A DNA stretch of 64,000 nt from Thauera sp. K11 (GTDB taxonomy: Bacteria; Pseudomonadota; Gammaproteobacteria; Burkholderiales; Rhodocyclaceae), in contig NZ_CP023439.1 in NCBI RefSeq assembly GCF_002354895.1, positions 1,426,001 through 1,490,000 of the forward strand, written 5' to 3'. A program made the translations under genes and the position numbers. Under the pieces are notes generated by a model. That model did no database searches. It was not told where the DNA came from and saw nothing but the letters and a program-made list of their open reading frames with translations. This document shows, in pieces, positions 49,393 through 57,681 of this stretch; positions within the stretch are counted from its first letter, which is position 1, and the number at the start of each line of letters is the position of its first letter.

Positions 49393-50594
49393 ATGCCCCC
49401 ATGCTTTCCTTCGACGAGGCGCATGACACGCTGCTCGGCTTCGTGCGCCCGGTGCGCGAGATCGAACAGATCGACACCTTCGTCGCTTGCGGCCGCGTGC
49501 TCGCGGTGACACAGCATTCCGGCCTGGCGCAGCCGCCGATGGACAACTCGGCGATGGACGGCTACGCGCTGCGCGCGGCCGACGTGCCGGCGCCCGGGAC
49601 GCGCCTGCCGGTCAGCCAGCGCATCCCGGCCGGCAGCGTCGGCCACGCCCTGGCCGCGGGCACCGCGGCGCGCATCTTCACCGGCGCGCCGCTGCCGCCG
49701 GGTGCCGATACGGTGGTGATGCAGGAACTGTGCGAAGTCGACGGCGACGCGGTGGTGGTCAACCACGTACCGCGCACGGGCGAATCGGTGCGCCGCGCCG
49801 GCGAGGACATCGCGCTCGGCGCCGAGGTCCTGCCCGCCGGCCTGCGCCTGACGCCGCAGGCCGTCGCCCTGGCGGCCTCGATCGGCCTCGCGCAACTGCC
49901 GGTCTACCGGCGCGTGAAGGTGGCGATGTTCTCCACCGGCAGCGAACTCGTGATGCCCGGCGAGGCGCTGCCGCCGGGGGGGATCTACAATTCCAATCGC
50001 TTCCTGCTTTATGCCCTGCTCACCGGCCTGGGCTGCGAGGTCGCCGATTTCGGCATCGTGCCGGACGATCTCGCCGCAACGCGCGAAGTGCTGCGGCGGG
50101 CGGCCCAGGGGCACGACCTCATCCTGACCAGCGGCGGCGTGTCGGTCGGCGAGGAGGATCACGTCAAGCCGGCAGTGGAGGCCGAAGGCAGCCTCGACAT
50201 GTGGAAGATCGCGATGAAACCGGGCAAGCCGCTCGCCTGTGGCCGGGTGCATGGGGCCGCCTTCATCGGCCTGCCGGGCAACCCGGTGTCGAGCTTCGTC
50301 ACGTTCGTGATGCTGGTGCGGCCTTTTCTGCTCGCCACGCAGGGCGTCGCCGACGTCGCGCCGGTCGAACTGGCGTTGCGCGCCGACTTCGACTGGCCGC
50401 AGCCGGACCGGCGGCGGGAGTTTCTGCGGGCGCGCATGAATGCCCAGGGTGGCGTCGAACTTTTCGCCAGGCAGGGTTCGGCCGCGCTGAATTCCACCGT
50501 ATGGGCGAACGGGCTCGTCGACATCCCGGCGGGGCAGGCTGTCGCGCGGGGCGACGCCGTGCGCTTCCTGCCCTATGCCGGATTGCTGAACTGA
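49389..50594 (+). CDS. moeA: Molybdopterin molybdenumtransferase MoeA
   Basis: A 401-residue protein. NSAMDGYAL, IFTGAPLPPGADTVV, STGSELV, LTSGGVSVGEEDHV and GLPGNPVSSFVTF are the conserved MoeA blocks. It inserts molybdate into molybdopterin, using the adenylated intermediate. ATG 49389 overlaps the mobB stop. Confidence 0.95.
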   Translation: MNAPMLSFDEAHDTLLGFVRPVREIEQIDTFVACGRVLAVTQHSGLAQPPMDNSAMDGYALRAADVPAPGTRLPVSQRIPAGSVGHALAAGTAARIFTGAPLPPGADTVVMQELCEVDGDAVVVNHVPRTGESVRRAGEDIALGAEVLPAGLRLTPQAVALAASIGLAQLPVYRRVKVAMFSTGSELVMPGEALPPGGIYNSNRFLLYALLTGLGCEVADFGIVPDDLAATREVLRRAAQGHDLILTSGGVSVGEEDHVKPAVEAEGSLDMWKIAMKPGKPLACGRVHGAAFIGLPGNPVSSFVTFVMLVRPFLLATQGVADVAPVELALRADFDWPQPDRRREFLRARMNAQGGVELFARQGSAALNSTVWANGLVDIPAGQAVARGDAVRFLPYAGLLN

Positions 50595-50612
50595 AGGATC
50601 GGAGCCTCTGCA

Positions 50613-50864
50613 ATGGGAGTCAGGATTCTCTACTTTGCCGCCCTGCGCGAAGCGCTGGGCGTTTCCGCCGAAGAGTTCGACCTGCCGCCGGGCGTCGCCA
50701 GCGTGGCCGCCCTGCGCGACTGCCTCGCCGCCCGCGGCGGTAGCTGGCAGCGGCTGGCGGCGGGCAGTGTCAAGGCGGCCGTCAATCAGCACATGGCCGG
50801 CGGCGATGCGCCGGTCGGGCAGGGCGACGAGGTCGCCTTCTTTCCGCCGGTCACCGGCGGCTGA
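50613..50864 (+). CDS. moaD: Molybdopterin synthase sulfur carrier subunit MoaD
   Basis: An 83-residue ubiquitin-like protein ending in FFPPVTGG. The double-Gly tail is activated by thiocarboxylation. MGVRILYFAALREALG is the family start. It lies 18 bp after moeA and three bases before moaE. Confidence 0.94.
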   Translation: MGVRILYFAALREALGVSAEEFDLPPGVASVAALRDCLAARGGSWQRLAAGSVKAAVNQHMAGGDAPVGQGDEVAFFPPVTGG

Positions 50865-50867
50865 TCG

Positions 50868-51410
50868 ATGGAGCAACGACGGATGGCCGGGCGGGACGGG
50901 ATCGTCAGCGTGCAGGAGGCCGATTTCGATGTCGGCGCGGAGATCGCGGCGCTGGGCGGCGAACGCAGGGATGTCGGCGCGGTGGCGACCTTCGTCGGCC
51001 TGGTGAGGGAGGCGAACGACGGCAGCGGCGTCTCGGCGATGACGCTGGAGCACTACCCCGGCATGACCGAGCGCGCGCTCGGCGAGATCGTCGCTCAGGC
51101 GCGCTCGCGCTGGCCGCTGCTGTCGGTGAGGGTGATACACCGCGTCGGGCGGCTGGTGCCGGGTGATCGCATCGTGTTCGTCGGCGTGGCGGCGTCGCAT
51201 CGCGGCGAGGCGTTCGCGGCCTGCGAATTCATCATGGATTACCTCAAGACCCGCGCGCCTTTCTGGAAGCGCGAGGAGACGCCGGCCGGTGCGCGCTGGG
51301 TCGATGCGCGGGAAGGCGACGACGCGGCGGCCGCACGCTGGTCAGGGGATGCCGCAGCGGCTGCCGGCGCAGGGGAGCAGGGACAGGACACCCGCCGGCG
51401 GGGCCGCTGA
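50868..51410 (+). CDS. moaE: Molybdopterin synthase catalytic subunit MoaE
   Basis: A 180-residue protein. ATFVGLVREANDG, LEHYPGMTERAL, HRVGRLVPGDRIVFVGVAASHR and the catalytic Lys in KTRAPFWKRE are visible. It converts precursor Z to molybdopterin with sulfur from MoaD. The C-terminal 40 residues are an Ala/Gly/Arg-rich extension not usual in the family. ATG 50868 or ATG 50883 could be the start. A terminator follows at 51434. Confidence 0.92.
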   Translation: MEQRRMAGRDGIVSVQEADFDVGAEIAALGGERRDVGAVATFVGLVREANDGSGVSAMTLEHYPGMTERALGEIVAQARSRWPLLSVRVIHRVGRLVPGDRIVFVGVAASHRGEAFAACEFIMDYLKTRAPFWKREETPAGARWVDAREGDDAAAARWSGDAAAAAGAGEQGQDTRRRGR

Positions 51411-51433
51411 CGCGGCGATGCCGGGCCGAATGC

Positions 51434-51464
51434 AGGACGGCGCCTTGCGGCGCCGTCCTTTTTT
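51434..51464 (+). terminator. Rho-independent terminator after moaE
   Basis: AGGACGGCGCC (51434-51444), TTGC loop, GGCGCCGTCCT (51449-51459), then a run of six T. The A/T content allows it to act mainly on the plus strand, ending the mobB-moeA-moaD-moaE transcript. Confidence 0.88.
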
Positions 51465-51506
51465 CACCGGACCCCCTCGCTGGCGGCGGTCCGGCCACCG
51501 TCGGCC

Positions 51507-52013
51507 TTACTTGCGGCCTTTCGTGCCTTGCTGCGTGAAAGCCTGGAAAGCCTCGGTCGACGCGCGGGTCATCTGCTCGAAGGCGGCGCGCGTGGTTTCC
51601 ATCGCGGACTGCATCGCGCCCAATGCGTTCTGATCGGTGATCGGCATCCCCTTGAACATCTTCTGCATCGCCTCGAAGACGTCGTGGCTGCCGGTCGTCA
51701 ACTGCTCGCCGACCAGCTTCCCCACTTCGGCCTGCGTACGCGTCGTGATCTCGGCGATCTCGCGGGCACAAGCCAGCATCTTTTCGGTGGTGCTCTGCGC
51801 AAACTGGGTGCGCAGATCCATCATTTCCTTCGGGTCCTTCACCGTGGACAGCGCCTTGGCGTTATGCACGCCTTCCTCGAACAGAGTCTTCGCGGTCGTC
51901 ACCTGGATTTCCATGATGCGCTGGGAATTCTCGATGGAAAGCTGTGCCAGCCGCATGGCAGCTTCCAGGTTTTTCTTCTGAAGTTCGTTCATCTGCTCTT
52001 GCTTTCCGGCCAT
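51507..52013 (-). CDS. phaP: Phasin family protein (PHA granule-associated)
   Basis: A 168-residue helical, amphipathic protein. LQKKNLEAAMRLAQLSIENSQRIMEIQVTTAKTLFEEG and the acidic/amide-rich helices after it match the PhaP/phasin_2 family of betaproteobacteria. Phasins coat polyhydroxyalkanoate granules. I chose ATG 52013 because GGAG lies seven bases upstream; ATG 52019 is too close to it. A TATTAT near 52035-52040 on the minus strand may be a -10. No other pha gene is in the window. Confidence 0.88.
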   Translation of the reverse strand: MAGKQEQMNELQKKNLEAAMRLAQLSIENSQRIMEIQVTTAKTLFEEGVHNAKALSTVKDPKEMMDLRTQFAQSTTEKMLACAREIAEITTRTQAEVGKLVGEQLTTGSHDVFEAMQKMFKGMPITDQNALGAMQSAMETTRAAFEQMTRASTEAFQAFTQQGTKGRK

Positions 52014-52233
52014 ACACATTCTCCACTCTCACGGATAATAGGAATTTTGCGAGGTCCGGACGGGCCTATTCATCATTGGTATGACGCTGACCGGGCCAGA
52101 TTCCCGCCCGCCTCTTATTGAACAATAGCACAGGGGAAAGCCTGCGCGTTCGCAGGTGGTGCGGGCGCGCAGGGGCGGGTTCCCTGTCTTGGTGCGTCGC
52201 GGTGACGCCGCCGGCTGCCGCGCCGGCGATGGA

Positions 52234-52776
52234 TCAGAGGATCACCGGCCGGTCCGGCAACCCGCCGCCGTCCCGTCCGTCCGCCTGCGACGGCCCGCCG
52301 TCGCTCGGGAAGCACTGCCGCAGCACGCGGTCCACCGCGTCGATCGCATGCGCCAGGCCGTCTTCGAGACGTCCGCTGCCCAGGCAGGCCGAGATGTCGC
52401 GCAGCATGTCCTGCCATCGGGCGGAGTCCGTGTGCGGGACGATGCCGCGGTCGGCGACGATCTCGATGCGGTGCTCGGCCAGCAGCACGTAGATCAGCAC
52501 GCCGTTGTTGTATTCGGTGTCCCATACGCGCTGCTCGCCGAAGCGTTCCAGCGCCCGTTCGCGGGAGAGCCGGGCGGTGGCTTCCCGGTGGCGGAGGTGG
52601 CGCCACAGGTAGCGCAGCGGCAGCGATGCCTCCACGCAGATGCAGATCTCGCCGCTGTGGTGCCGCTCGCTGTCGCGCACGCGCTCGGTCAACCGTTCCA
52701 GGGCGCCCGCGCCCAGTGCGCGCCGGGCGTCGCCGTCGTCGAGCCAAAGGTGACGCAGAAGCTGCAGGAATCCCAT
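52234..52776 (-). CDS. TPM domain protein (YgcG-related), membrane-associated
   Basis: A 180-residue protein with a TPM (thylakoid acid-phosphatase-like) domain: HSGEICICVEASLPLRYL near residue 41, GVLIYVLLAEHRIEIVADRGI, and a conserved CLGSGRLEDGLAHAI stretch. The start ATG overlaps the stop of the larger TPM gene by one base (TGATG). The function is unknown. Its C-terminal part has a low-complexity Gly/Asp stretch. Confidence 0.82.
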   Translation of the reverse strand: MGFLQLLRHLWLDDGDARRALGAGALERLTERVRDSERHHSGEICICVEASLPLRYLWRHLRHREATARLSRERALERFGEQRVWDTEYNNGVLIYVLLAEHRIEIVADRGIVPHTDSARWQDMLRDISACLGSGRLEDGLAHAIDAVDRVLRQCFPSDGGPSQADGRDGGGLPDRPVIL

Positions 52777-53699
52777 CACCAGCTCCCCGACGCGCCGCCG
52801 CCGCCGAAGCTGCCGCCTCCGCCGCTGCGGAAGCCGCCACCGCCGCGACCGCCGCCGCCGCGGATGACCGGGCCGCCGCGGTACGACCCGCCGCCGCCAA
52901 AGCCACCACCGCCGAAGCCGCCGCCGCCTCCGATGCCGAGCACGAGGACGAACACCGCCGCCAGCACGCCGGCAATGCCTGCGAGCAGCAGGCTGCCGGT
53001 CAGGATCTCGACCACGAAGCCGGCGGCTCCGCCGGTCGCCAGCGCGCCCAGCTTGCGGCCAAGCACGCCCATCAGGAAGGCGCCGGCCACCGGTACCGCG
53101 ACGAACAGGAAGGCGCCCAGATCCTCCAGCGAGGTTTGCTGCCCGTCGCGTCGTTCAGCCTCGGGAAGCGGAAGCGCCTCGCCGCGGACGAGGGCCATCA
53201 GGGCGTCGACCCCGGCTCCGATGCCGCCGGCGAAGTCGCCCTGGCGGAAGGCGGGCGTGATGATGCGGTCGATGATGCGGAACGCCGCGACGTCGGGCAC
53301 GGCCCCCTCCAGGGCGCGCGCCACCTCGATGCGGACGCGCCGGTCGTTCTTCGCCACCACCATCAGGATGCCGTCGCCTACCTCGCGCCGGCCGATCTTC
53401 CAGGTGTCGGCCACGCGGAAGGCGTAGGCGGCGATGTCTTCCGGGGCGGTGGTGGGAACGAGCAGCACGACGATCTGCGTGCCGCGTTCGCGCTCGAAGG
53501 CGGCGAGCCGTTCGTCGAGCGCCTGCACCTGCGCGGGCGTCAGCGTGCCACTGCGCTCCACCACCCGCGCGCTCGGTTCGGGAACGGGCTGCACCGGCTG
53601 CGCGATGGCCTGCGCCGGCGCCAGCAGCCACAGCAGCCCGAGCACCGCGATCAGCAGGCCGGCCAGCGCGGCGCCGGGCAGGCGGGCTGCGGTCTTCAT
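52776..53699 (-). CDS. TPM domain protein with signal peptide and Gly-rich tail
   Basis: A 307-residue protein. A signal peptide (about 1-32) precedes a TPM domain (about 45-170, LTPAQVQALDERLAAFERERGTQIVVLLVPTT…GDGILMVVAKNDRR). One or two hydrophobic helices (about 195-260) follow, then a Gly-rich tail with Ser/Phe/Arg ending SGSW, the typical YgcG layout. TPM proteins with LemA neighbours are a recurring but poorly understood envelope module. It starts 92 bp after the lemA stop. Confidence 0.88.
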   Translation of the reverse strand: MKTAARLPGAALAGLLIAVLGLLWLLAPAQAIAQPVQPVPEPSARVVERSGTLTPAQVQALDERLAAFERERGTQIVVLLVPTTAPEDIAAYAFRVADTWKIGRREVGDGILMVVAKNDRRVRIEVARALEGAVPDVAAFRIIDRIITPAFRQGDFAGGIGAGVDALMALVRGEALPLPEAERRDGQQTSLEDLGAFLFVAVPVAGAFLMGVLGRKLGALATGGAAGFVVEILTGSLLLAGIAGVLAAVFVLVLGIGGGGGFGGGGFGGGGSYRGGPVIRGGGGRGGGGFRSGGGGSFGGGGASGSW

Positions 53700-53791
53700 C
53701 GGCGGGCGGAGCCGGAGAGATGGCGACGGAGCGGCCGGCGGCATGGATCAGGCACCGGCGATGGCCGCAGGGCGACGGGCATGCATGCCGG

Positions 53792-54415
53792 TCAGCGGTT
53801 CTGCGCCGGCGAGGAGCCGAAGTCCACCGTCGGCGGTCGCGAGATCTCGGCCTCGTTGGCAACGGTGAAGCCGGCCTTGGGCGCGTAGCCGAAGACCATC
53901 GCGGTGAAATTGGTCGGGAAGCTGCGGGCCAGCACGTTGTACTGCTGTATCGCCTCGATGTACTTGTTGCGCGCGACGGTGATGCGGTTCTCCGTGCCTT
54001 CGAGCTGCACCCTGAGTTCCTGGAAAGCCTGGTTGGCCTTCAGATTGGGGTAGTTCTCGGCCACTGCCAGCAGGCGCGACAATGCGCTGCCCAACTGCCC
54101 CTGCGCCTGCTGGAAGCGTTCCATCGCCTGCGGGTCGTTCAGCGTCTCGGGTGTGACCTGGATCGCGGTGGCGCGCGAGCGCGCTTCGATGACCCGGGTC
54201 AGCGTCTCCTGTTCGAAATTCGCCTCGCCCTTGACGGTGCTCACCAGGTTGGGGATCAGGTCGGCGCGGCGCTGGTACTGGTTGAGCACTTCGGCCCAGG
54301 CAGCCTTGCCTTGCTCGTCGAGGCGCTGGAAGTCGTTGTAGCCGCAGCCCGACAGCCCCAGTACGGCGGCGAAGGCGAGCAGCAGGGAAAGTCGGCGCAG
54401 CGCGGCGTGCAGCAT
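53792..54415 (-). CDS. lemA: LemA family lipoprotein-like protein
   Basis: A 207-residue protein with a lipobox-like LGLSGCGYN after a 22-residue hydrophobic leader. YQRRADLIPNLVSTVKGEANFE and NKYIEAIQQYNVLARSFPTN are the LemA signatures. It is first in a lemA-TPM-TPM run. The function is not known; it is probably anchored in the membrane facing the periplasm. Confidence 0.92.
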   Translation of the reverse strand: MLHAALRRLSLLLAFAAVLGLSGCGYNDFQRLDEQGKAAWAEVLNQYQRRADLIPNLVSTVKGEANFEQETLTRVIEARSRATAIQVTPETLNDPQAMERFQQAQGQLGSALSRLLAVAENYPNLKANQAFQELRVQLEGTENRITVARNKYIEAIQQYNVLARSFPTNFTAMVFGYAPKAGFTVANEAEISRPPTVDFGSSPAQNR

Positions 54416-54617
54416 GATGAACTCCCGGAACTTGGTGAATGCGGGCCTCACTCTAGCAGCATCGCCGGGTATGGTGGCAGCCCGCCTGCCCGCCGATGGG
54501 CGCGAGACCGGCCGGCCTTCGATTTCTTGTTCTGGCTCAAGGCTTTCGCCGCCGGCGGCGGACATCATGCATGCCACGCGGCAGCCCGGTGCCGACAACC
54601 CAAGGAGAGGAAGAACG

Positions 54618-54962
54618 ATGAGTGAATTGCCCGTCATCAACGAGGCGGTGTTCGGCTTCGACGCCCGCGGCGTCGCCAAGCGTTTCCGCCATGCGGCCAT
54701 CTTCGGCGCGCTCGAGTCGCTGGACGACGGCGAGACGATGCGTTTCGTGAACGACCACGATCCACTGCCCTTGCTGAACCAGATCCAGCAGCGCTACGGC
54801 AACCAGGTGGGGATCAAGTACGTGGCCCGCGAGCCGGGCAACATCGTCATCGATTTCTCGATCCAGCTCGGTGCGCAGGAACAGGCGCCGGCGCAGTACG
54901 GCGCCCAGGAGGGCTCGTGCGGCGGTGGCGGCGGAGGCTGCGGCTGCTCGGGCGGACGCTGA
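54618..54962 (+). CDS. DUF2249 domain protein with Cys/Gly-rich C-terminus
   Basis: A 114-residue protein. Residues 1-85 (FDARGVAKRFRHAAIFGALESLDDGETMRFVNDHDPLPLLNQIQ) match DUF2249, found in many denitrifiers and sulfur-relay neighbours. The tail GSCGGGGGGCGCSGGR carries three cysteines and could bind metal. An AGGAGAGGAAG ribosome binding site precedes the ATG. It is divergent from lemA and converges with ettA. Confidence 0.82.
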   Translation: MSELPVINEAVFGFDARGVAKRFRHAAIFGALESLDDGETMRFVNDHDPLPLLNQIQQRYGNQVGIKYVAREPGNIVIDFSIQLGAQEQAPAQYGAQEGSCGGGGGGCGCSGGR

Positions 54963-55041
54963 TCCGCCGGCTGCCGCCGGCGGCCTTCGTGTCGCCGGAA
55001 TGATGCGCGGCCCCTCGACGGGGCCGCGTCGTTTCCGCCGT

Positions 55042-56706
55042 TCAGCGCGCGATCGGCCTGTAGCGGATGCGCCTGGGCTTGGCGCCTTCCTCGCCCAGGC
55101 GCTTCTTCTTGTCTTCTTCGTATTCCTGGTAGTTGCCGGCGAAGAAGGTCCATTGCGAATCGCCTTCGGCCGCCAGGATGTGGGTGCAGATGCGGTCGAG
55201 GAACCAGCGGTCGTGCGAGATGATCATCGCGCAGCCGGCGAATTCCAGCAGCGCATCCTCCAGCGCCCGCAGGGTTTCGACGTCGAGGTCGTTGGACGGT
55301 TCGTCCAGCAGCAGCACGTTGCCGCCCTGGATCAGCGTCTTGGCCAGATGCAGCCGGCCGCGCTCGCCGCCCGACAGGTTGCCGACGATCTTCTGCTGGT
55401 CGCCGCCCTTGAAGTTGAAGCGGCCGATGTAGGCGCGGCTGGGCATCTCGAAGCGGCCCACCGTCAGCACGTCGGCGCCGTCGGAGATCGCCTCGAACAC
55501 CGTCTTGTCGTTGGCCAGCCCCTCGCGGCTCTGGTCGACCGCGGCGATCTTCACCGTCGAACCGATCGCCACCTCGCCGGAATCGGGCCTGTCGCGGCCT
55601 TCGATCATCTTGAACAGCGTCGACTTGCCGGCACCGTTGGGGCCGATCACGCCGACGATGGCGCCGGGCGGGACGCTGAAGCTGACGTCGTCCATCAGCA
55701 GCTTGTCGCCGAAGCCCTTGCTGACGCCGTGGAACTCGATGACCTTGTCGCCGAGGCGCTCGCCGGGCGGGATGAAGATTTCCTGCGTTTCGTTGCGGCG
55801 CTGGTATTCGACGCTGGCCATTTCCTCGTAGCGCGCCAGGCGTGCCTTGGACTTGGCCTGGCGCGCCTTCGGGTTGGAGCGCGCCCATTCCAGCTCGGTC
55901 TTCATCGCCTTCATGTGGGCGGCTTCCTGCTTGGCTTCCTGCGCCAGGCGGTCGCCCTTCTGTTCCAGCCAGGACGAGTAGTTGCCCTTCCACGGGATGC
56001 CGTGGCCGCGGTCCAGTTCCAGGATCCATTCGGCGGCGTTGTCGAGGAAGTAGCGGTCGTGGGTGACGGCCACCACGGTGCCGGGGAAGCGGGTCAGGAA
56101 CTGCTCCAGCCATTCGACCGATTCGGCGTCGAGGTGGTTGGTGGGCTCGTCCAGCAGCAGCATGTCGGGCTTGGAGAGCAGCAGCTTGCACAGCGCGACA
56201 CGGCGCTTCTCGCCGCCCGACAGGTTGCCGATCACCGCGTCCCACGGCGGCAGGCGCAGCGCGTCGGCGGCGATCTCCATCTGGTTCTCGATGTCGCTGC
56301 CGGCGGCGGCGAGGATGTTCTCGTACTTCGCCTGCTCCTCGGCGAGCTTGTCGAAGTCGGCATCGGGCTCGGCGTAGGCGGCGTAGATCTCCTCGAGCTT
56401 GCTGCGCGCCTCGACGATCTCGCCCAGGCCGGCCTCGACCTCTTCCTTCACCGTCTTGGCCGGATCGAGCTCGGGCTCCTGCGGCAGGTAGCCGATGCCC
56501 ACGCCCGGCTGCCACTGCACCTCGCCGTCGTACTCCTTGTCCACGCCGGCCATGATGCGCAGCACGGTGGACTTGCCCGAGCCGTTCAGGCCGAGCAGGC
56601 CGATCTTGGCACCGGGGAAGAAGGAGAGGGAGATGTCCTTGATGATCTGACGCTTGGGCGGAACGATCTTGTTCACGCGCAGCATCGACATTACGTATTG
56701 GGCCAT
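55042..56706 (-). CDS. ettA: Energy-dependent translational throttle protein EttA (ABC-F)
   Basis: A 554-residue ABC-F protein without membrane domains. Two ATP sites are seen: Walker A GLNGSGKS and GPNGAGKS, and signature motifs NLSGGEKRR and NLSGGERGR. The arm and linker between the two cassettes (about 240-300) match EttA rather than Uup. EttA binds the ribosomal E site and gates translation by ADP/ATP ratio. It lies downstream of fpr on the same strand with about 100 bp between. Confidence 0.95.
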   Translation of the reverse strand: MAQYVMSMLRVNKIVPPKRQIIKDISLSFFPGAKIGLLGLNGSGKSTVLRIMAGVDKEYDGEVQWQPGVGIGYLPQEPELDPAKTVKEEVEAGLGEIVEARSKLEEIYAAYAEPDADFDKLAEEQAKYENILAAAGSDIENQMEIAADALRLPPWDAVIGNLSGGEKRRVALCKLLLSKPDMLLLDEPTNHLDAESVEWLEQFLTRFPGTVVAVTHDRYFLDNAAEWILELDRGHGIPWKGNYSSWLEQKGDRLAQEAKQEAAHMKAMKTELEWARSNPKARQAKSKARLARYEEMASVEYQRRNETQEIFIPPGERLGDKVIEFHGVSKGFGDKLLMDDVSFSVPPGAIVGVIGPNGAGKSTLFKMIEGRDRPDSGEVAIGSTVKIAAVDQSREGLANDKTVFEAISDGADVLTVGRFEMPSRAYIGRFNFKGGDQQKIVGNLSGGERGRLHLAKTLIQGGNVLLLDEPSNDLDVETLRALEDALLEFAGCAMIISHDRWFLDRICTHILAAEGDSQWTFFAGNYQEYEEDKKKRLGEEGAKPRRIRYRPIAR

Positions 56707-56743
56707 GGGTTCCTGCGGATGGGTTGTTCACGCTTGCCGGGGC

Positions 56744-56767
56744 GGGCCGTTCCGGCCGGAACGGCCC
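56744..56767. repeat. Perfect 24-bp palindrome between fpr and ettA
   Basis: The arms GGGCCGTTCCGG and CCGGAACGGCCC are fully self-complementary. It lies about 40 bp upstream of the ettA start codon. No T-run follows, so it may be a regulatory or transcript-processing hairpin. Confidence 0.5.
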
Positions 56768-56809
56768 CGGTGCAAGCGCCGGAGTGTACCCCAGGGCCGG
56801 CCCGGCCCG

Positions 56810-57586
56810 TCACTTCTCCACGAAGGCGCGCTCGATCACGTAGTCGCCCGGTTCGCCGATGCGGTGGGAAACGCGGAAGTTGCGGGCGTCGAGCAGCTTG
56901 CAGGTGTCGGTGATCATCGCCTGGCTGCCGCAGATCATCACGCGGTCGCGCGCCGGGTGCAGCGGGGCGAGGCCGATGTCGTGGAACAGCTTGCCGGATT
57001 CGATGAGGTCGGTGACGCGGCCCATGTTGCGGAAGCGCTCGCGGGTGACGGTCGGGTAGTAGATCAGCTTTTCGCGCACCTGGTCGCCGAAGAACTCGTT
57101 GTCCGGCAGTTCGCGGGTGATGAAATCGGAGTAGGCCAGCTCCGACGCCGTGCGCACGCCGTGCACCAGGATGACCTTCTCGAAGCGCTCGTAGGTCTCC
57201 GGGTCCTGGATCACGCTCATGAAGGGGGCCAGGCCGGTGCCGGTCGACAGCAGGTACAGGTGCTTGCCAGGGTGCAGGTCGTGCAGCACCAGCGTGCCGG
57301 TGGGCTTCTTGCTCACGACGATCTCATCGCCTTCCTGCAGGTGCTGCAGGCGCGAGGTCAGCGGGCCGTCGGGCACCTTGATGCTGAAGAACTCGAGGTG
57401 CTCCTCGTAGTTCGGGCTGGCGATGCTGTAGGCGCGGGTCAGCGGCCGGCCTTCCACCTCGAGGCCGATCATCACGAACTGGCCGTTCTCGAAACGCAGG
57501 CCCGGATCGCGCGTGGTGCGGAAGGTGAACAGGGATTCGTTCCAGTGATGGACGCTCAGGATACGTTCGGTGCGCAGGTTGCTCAT
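56810..57586 (-). CDS. fpr: Ferredoxin-NADP reductase
   Basis: A 258-residue enzyme of the bacterial (Azotobacter/Pseudomonas Fpr) subclass. RAYSIASPNYEEHLEFF binds FAD, LLSTGTGLAPFMSVIQD and VMICGSQAM bind NADP. The C-terminus …VIERAFVEK resembles the short tail seen in subclass I. It supplies or drains electrons between NADPH and ferredoxin/flavodoxin under oxidative stress. It is divergent from a LysR regulator. Confidence 0.94.
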   Translation of the reverse strand: MSNLRTERILSVHHWNESLFTFRTTRDPGLRFENGQFVMIGLEVEGRPLTRAYSIASPNYEEHLEFFSIKVPDGPLTSRLQHLQEGDEIVVSKKPTGTLVLHDLHPGKHLYLLSTGTGLAPFMSVIQDPETYERFEKVILVHGVRTASELAYSDFITRELPDNEFFGDQVREKLIYYPTVTRERFRNMGRVTDLIESGKLFHDIGLAPLHPARDRVMICGSQAMITDTCKLLDARNFRVSHRIGEPGDYVIERAFVEK

Positions 57587-57653
57587 GATGGGTCGAGGCT
57601 GGAGGGTGACTGGATGAGGCCGATTCTATTTCGCCATGCATACCGACTTGGTG

Positions 57654-57668
57654 GATAATTTTTATATC
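57654..57668. promoter_or_regulatory. Candidate LysR binding site between fpr and the LysR gene
   Basis: GATAATTTTTATATC is GATA-N7-TATC, a partial dyad with the T-N11-A spacing expected of LysR-type sites. It lies in the short fpr/LysR gap. A TAGAAT (57623-57628, minus strand) is a plausible -10 for fpr. Confidence 0.4.
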
Positions 57669-57681
57669 TCTTATCGGTTGG

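Noticed and set aside
52790..52950. Repeated CCGCCGCCG-like stretch
   Set aside because: It is the coding sequence for the Gly-rich tail of the TPM protein on the minus strand, not a tandem-repeat locus or CRISPR.
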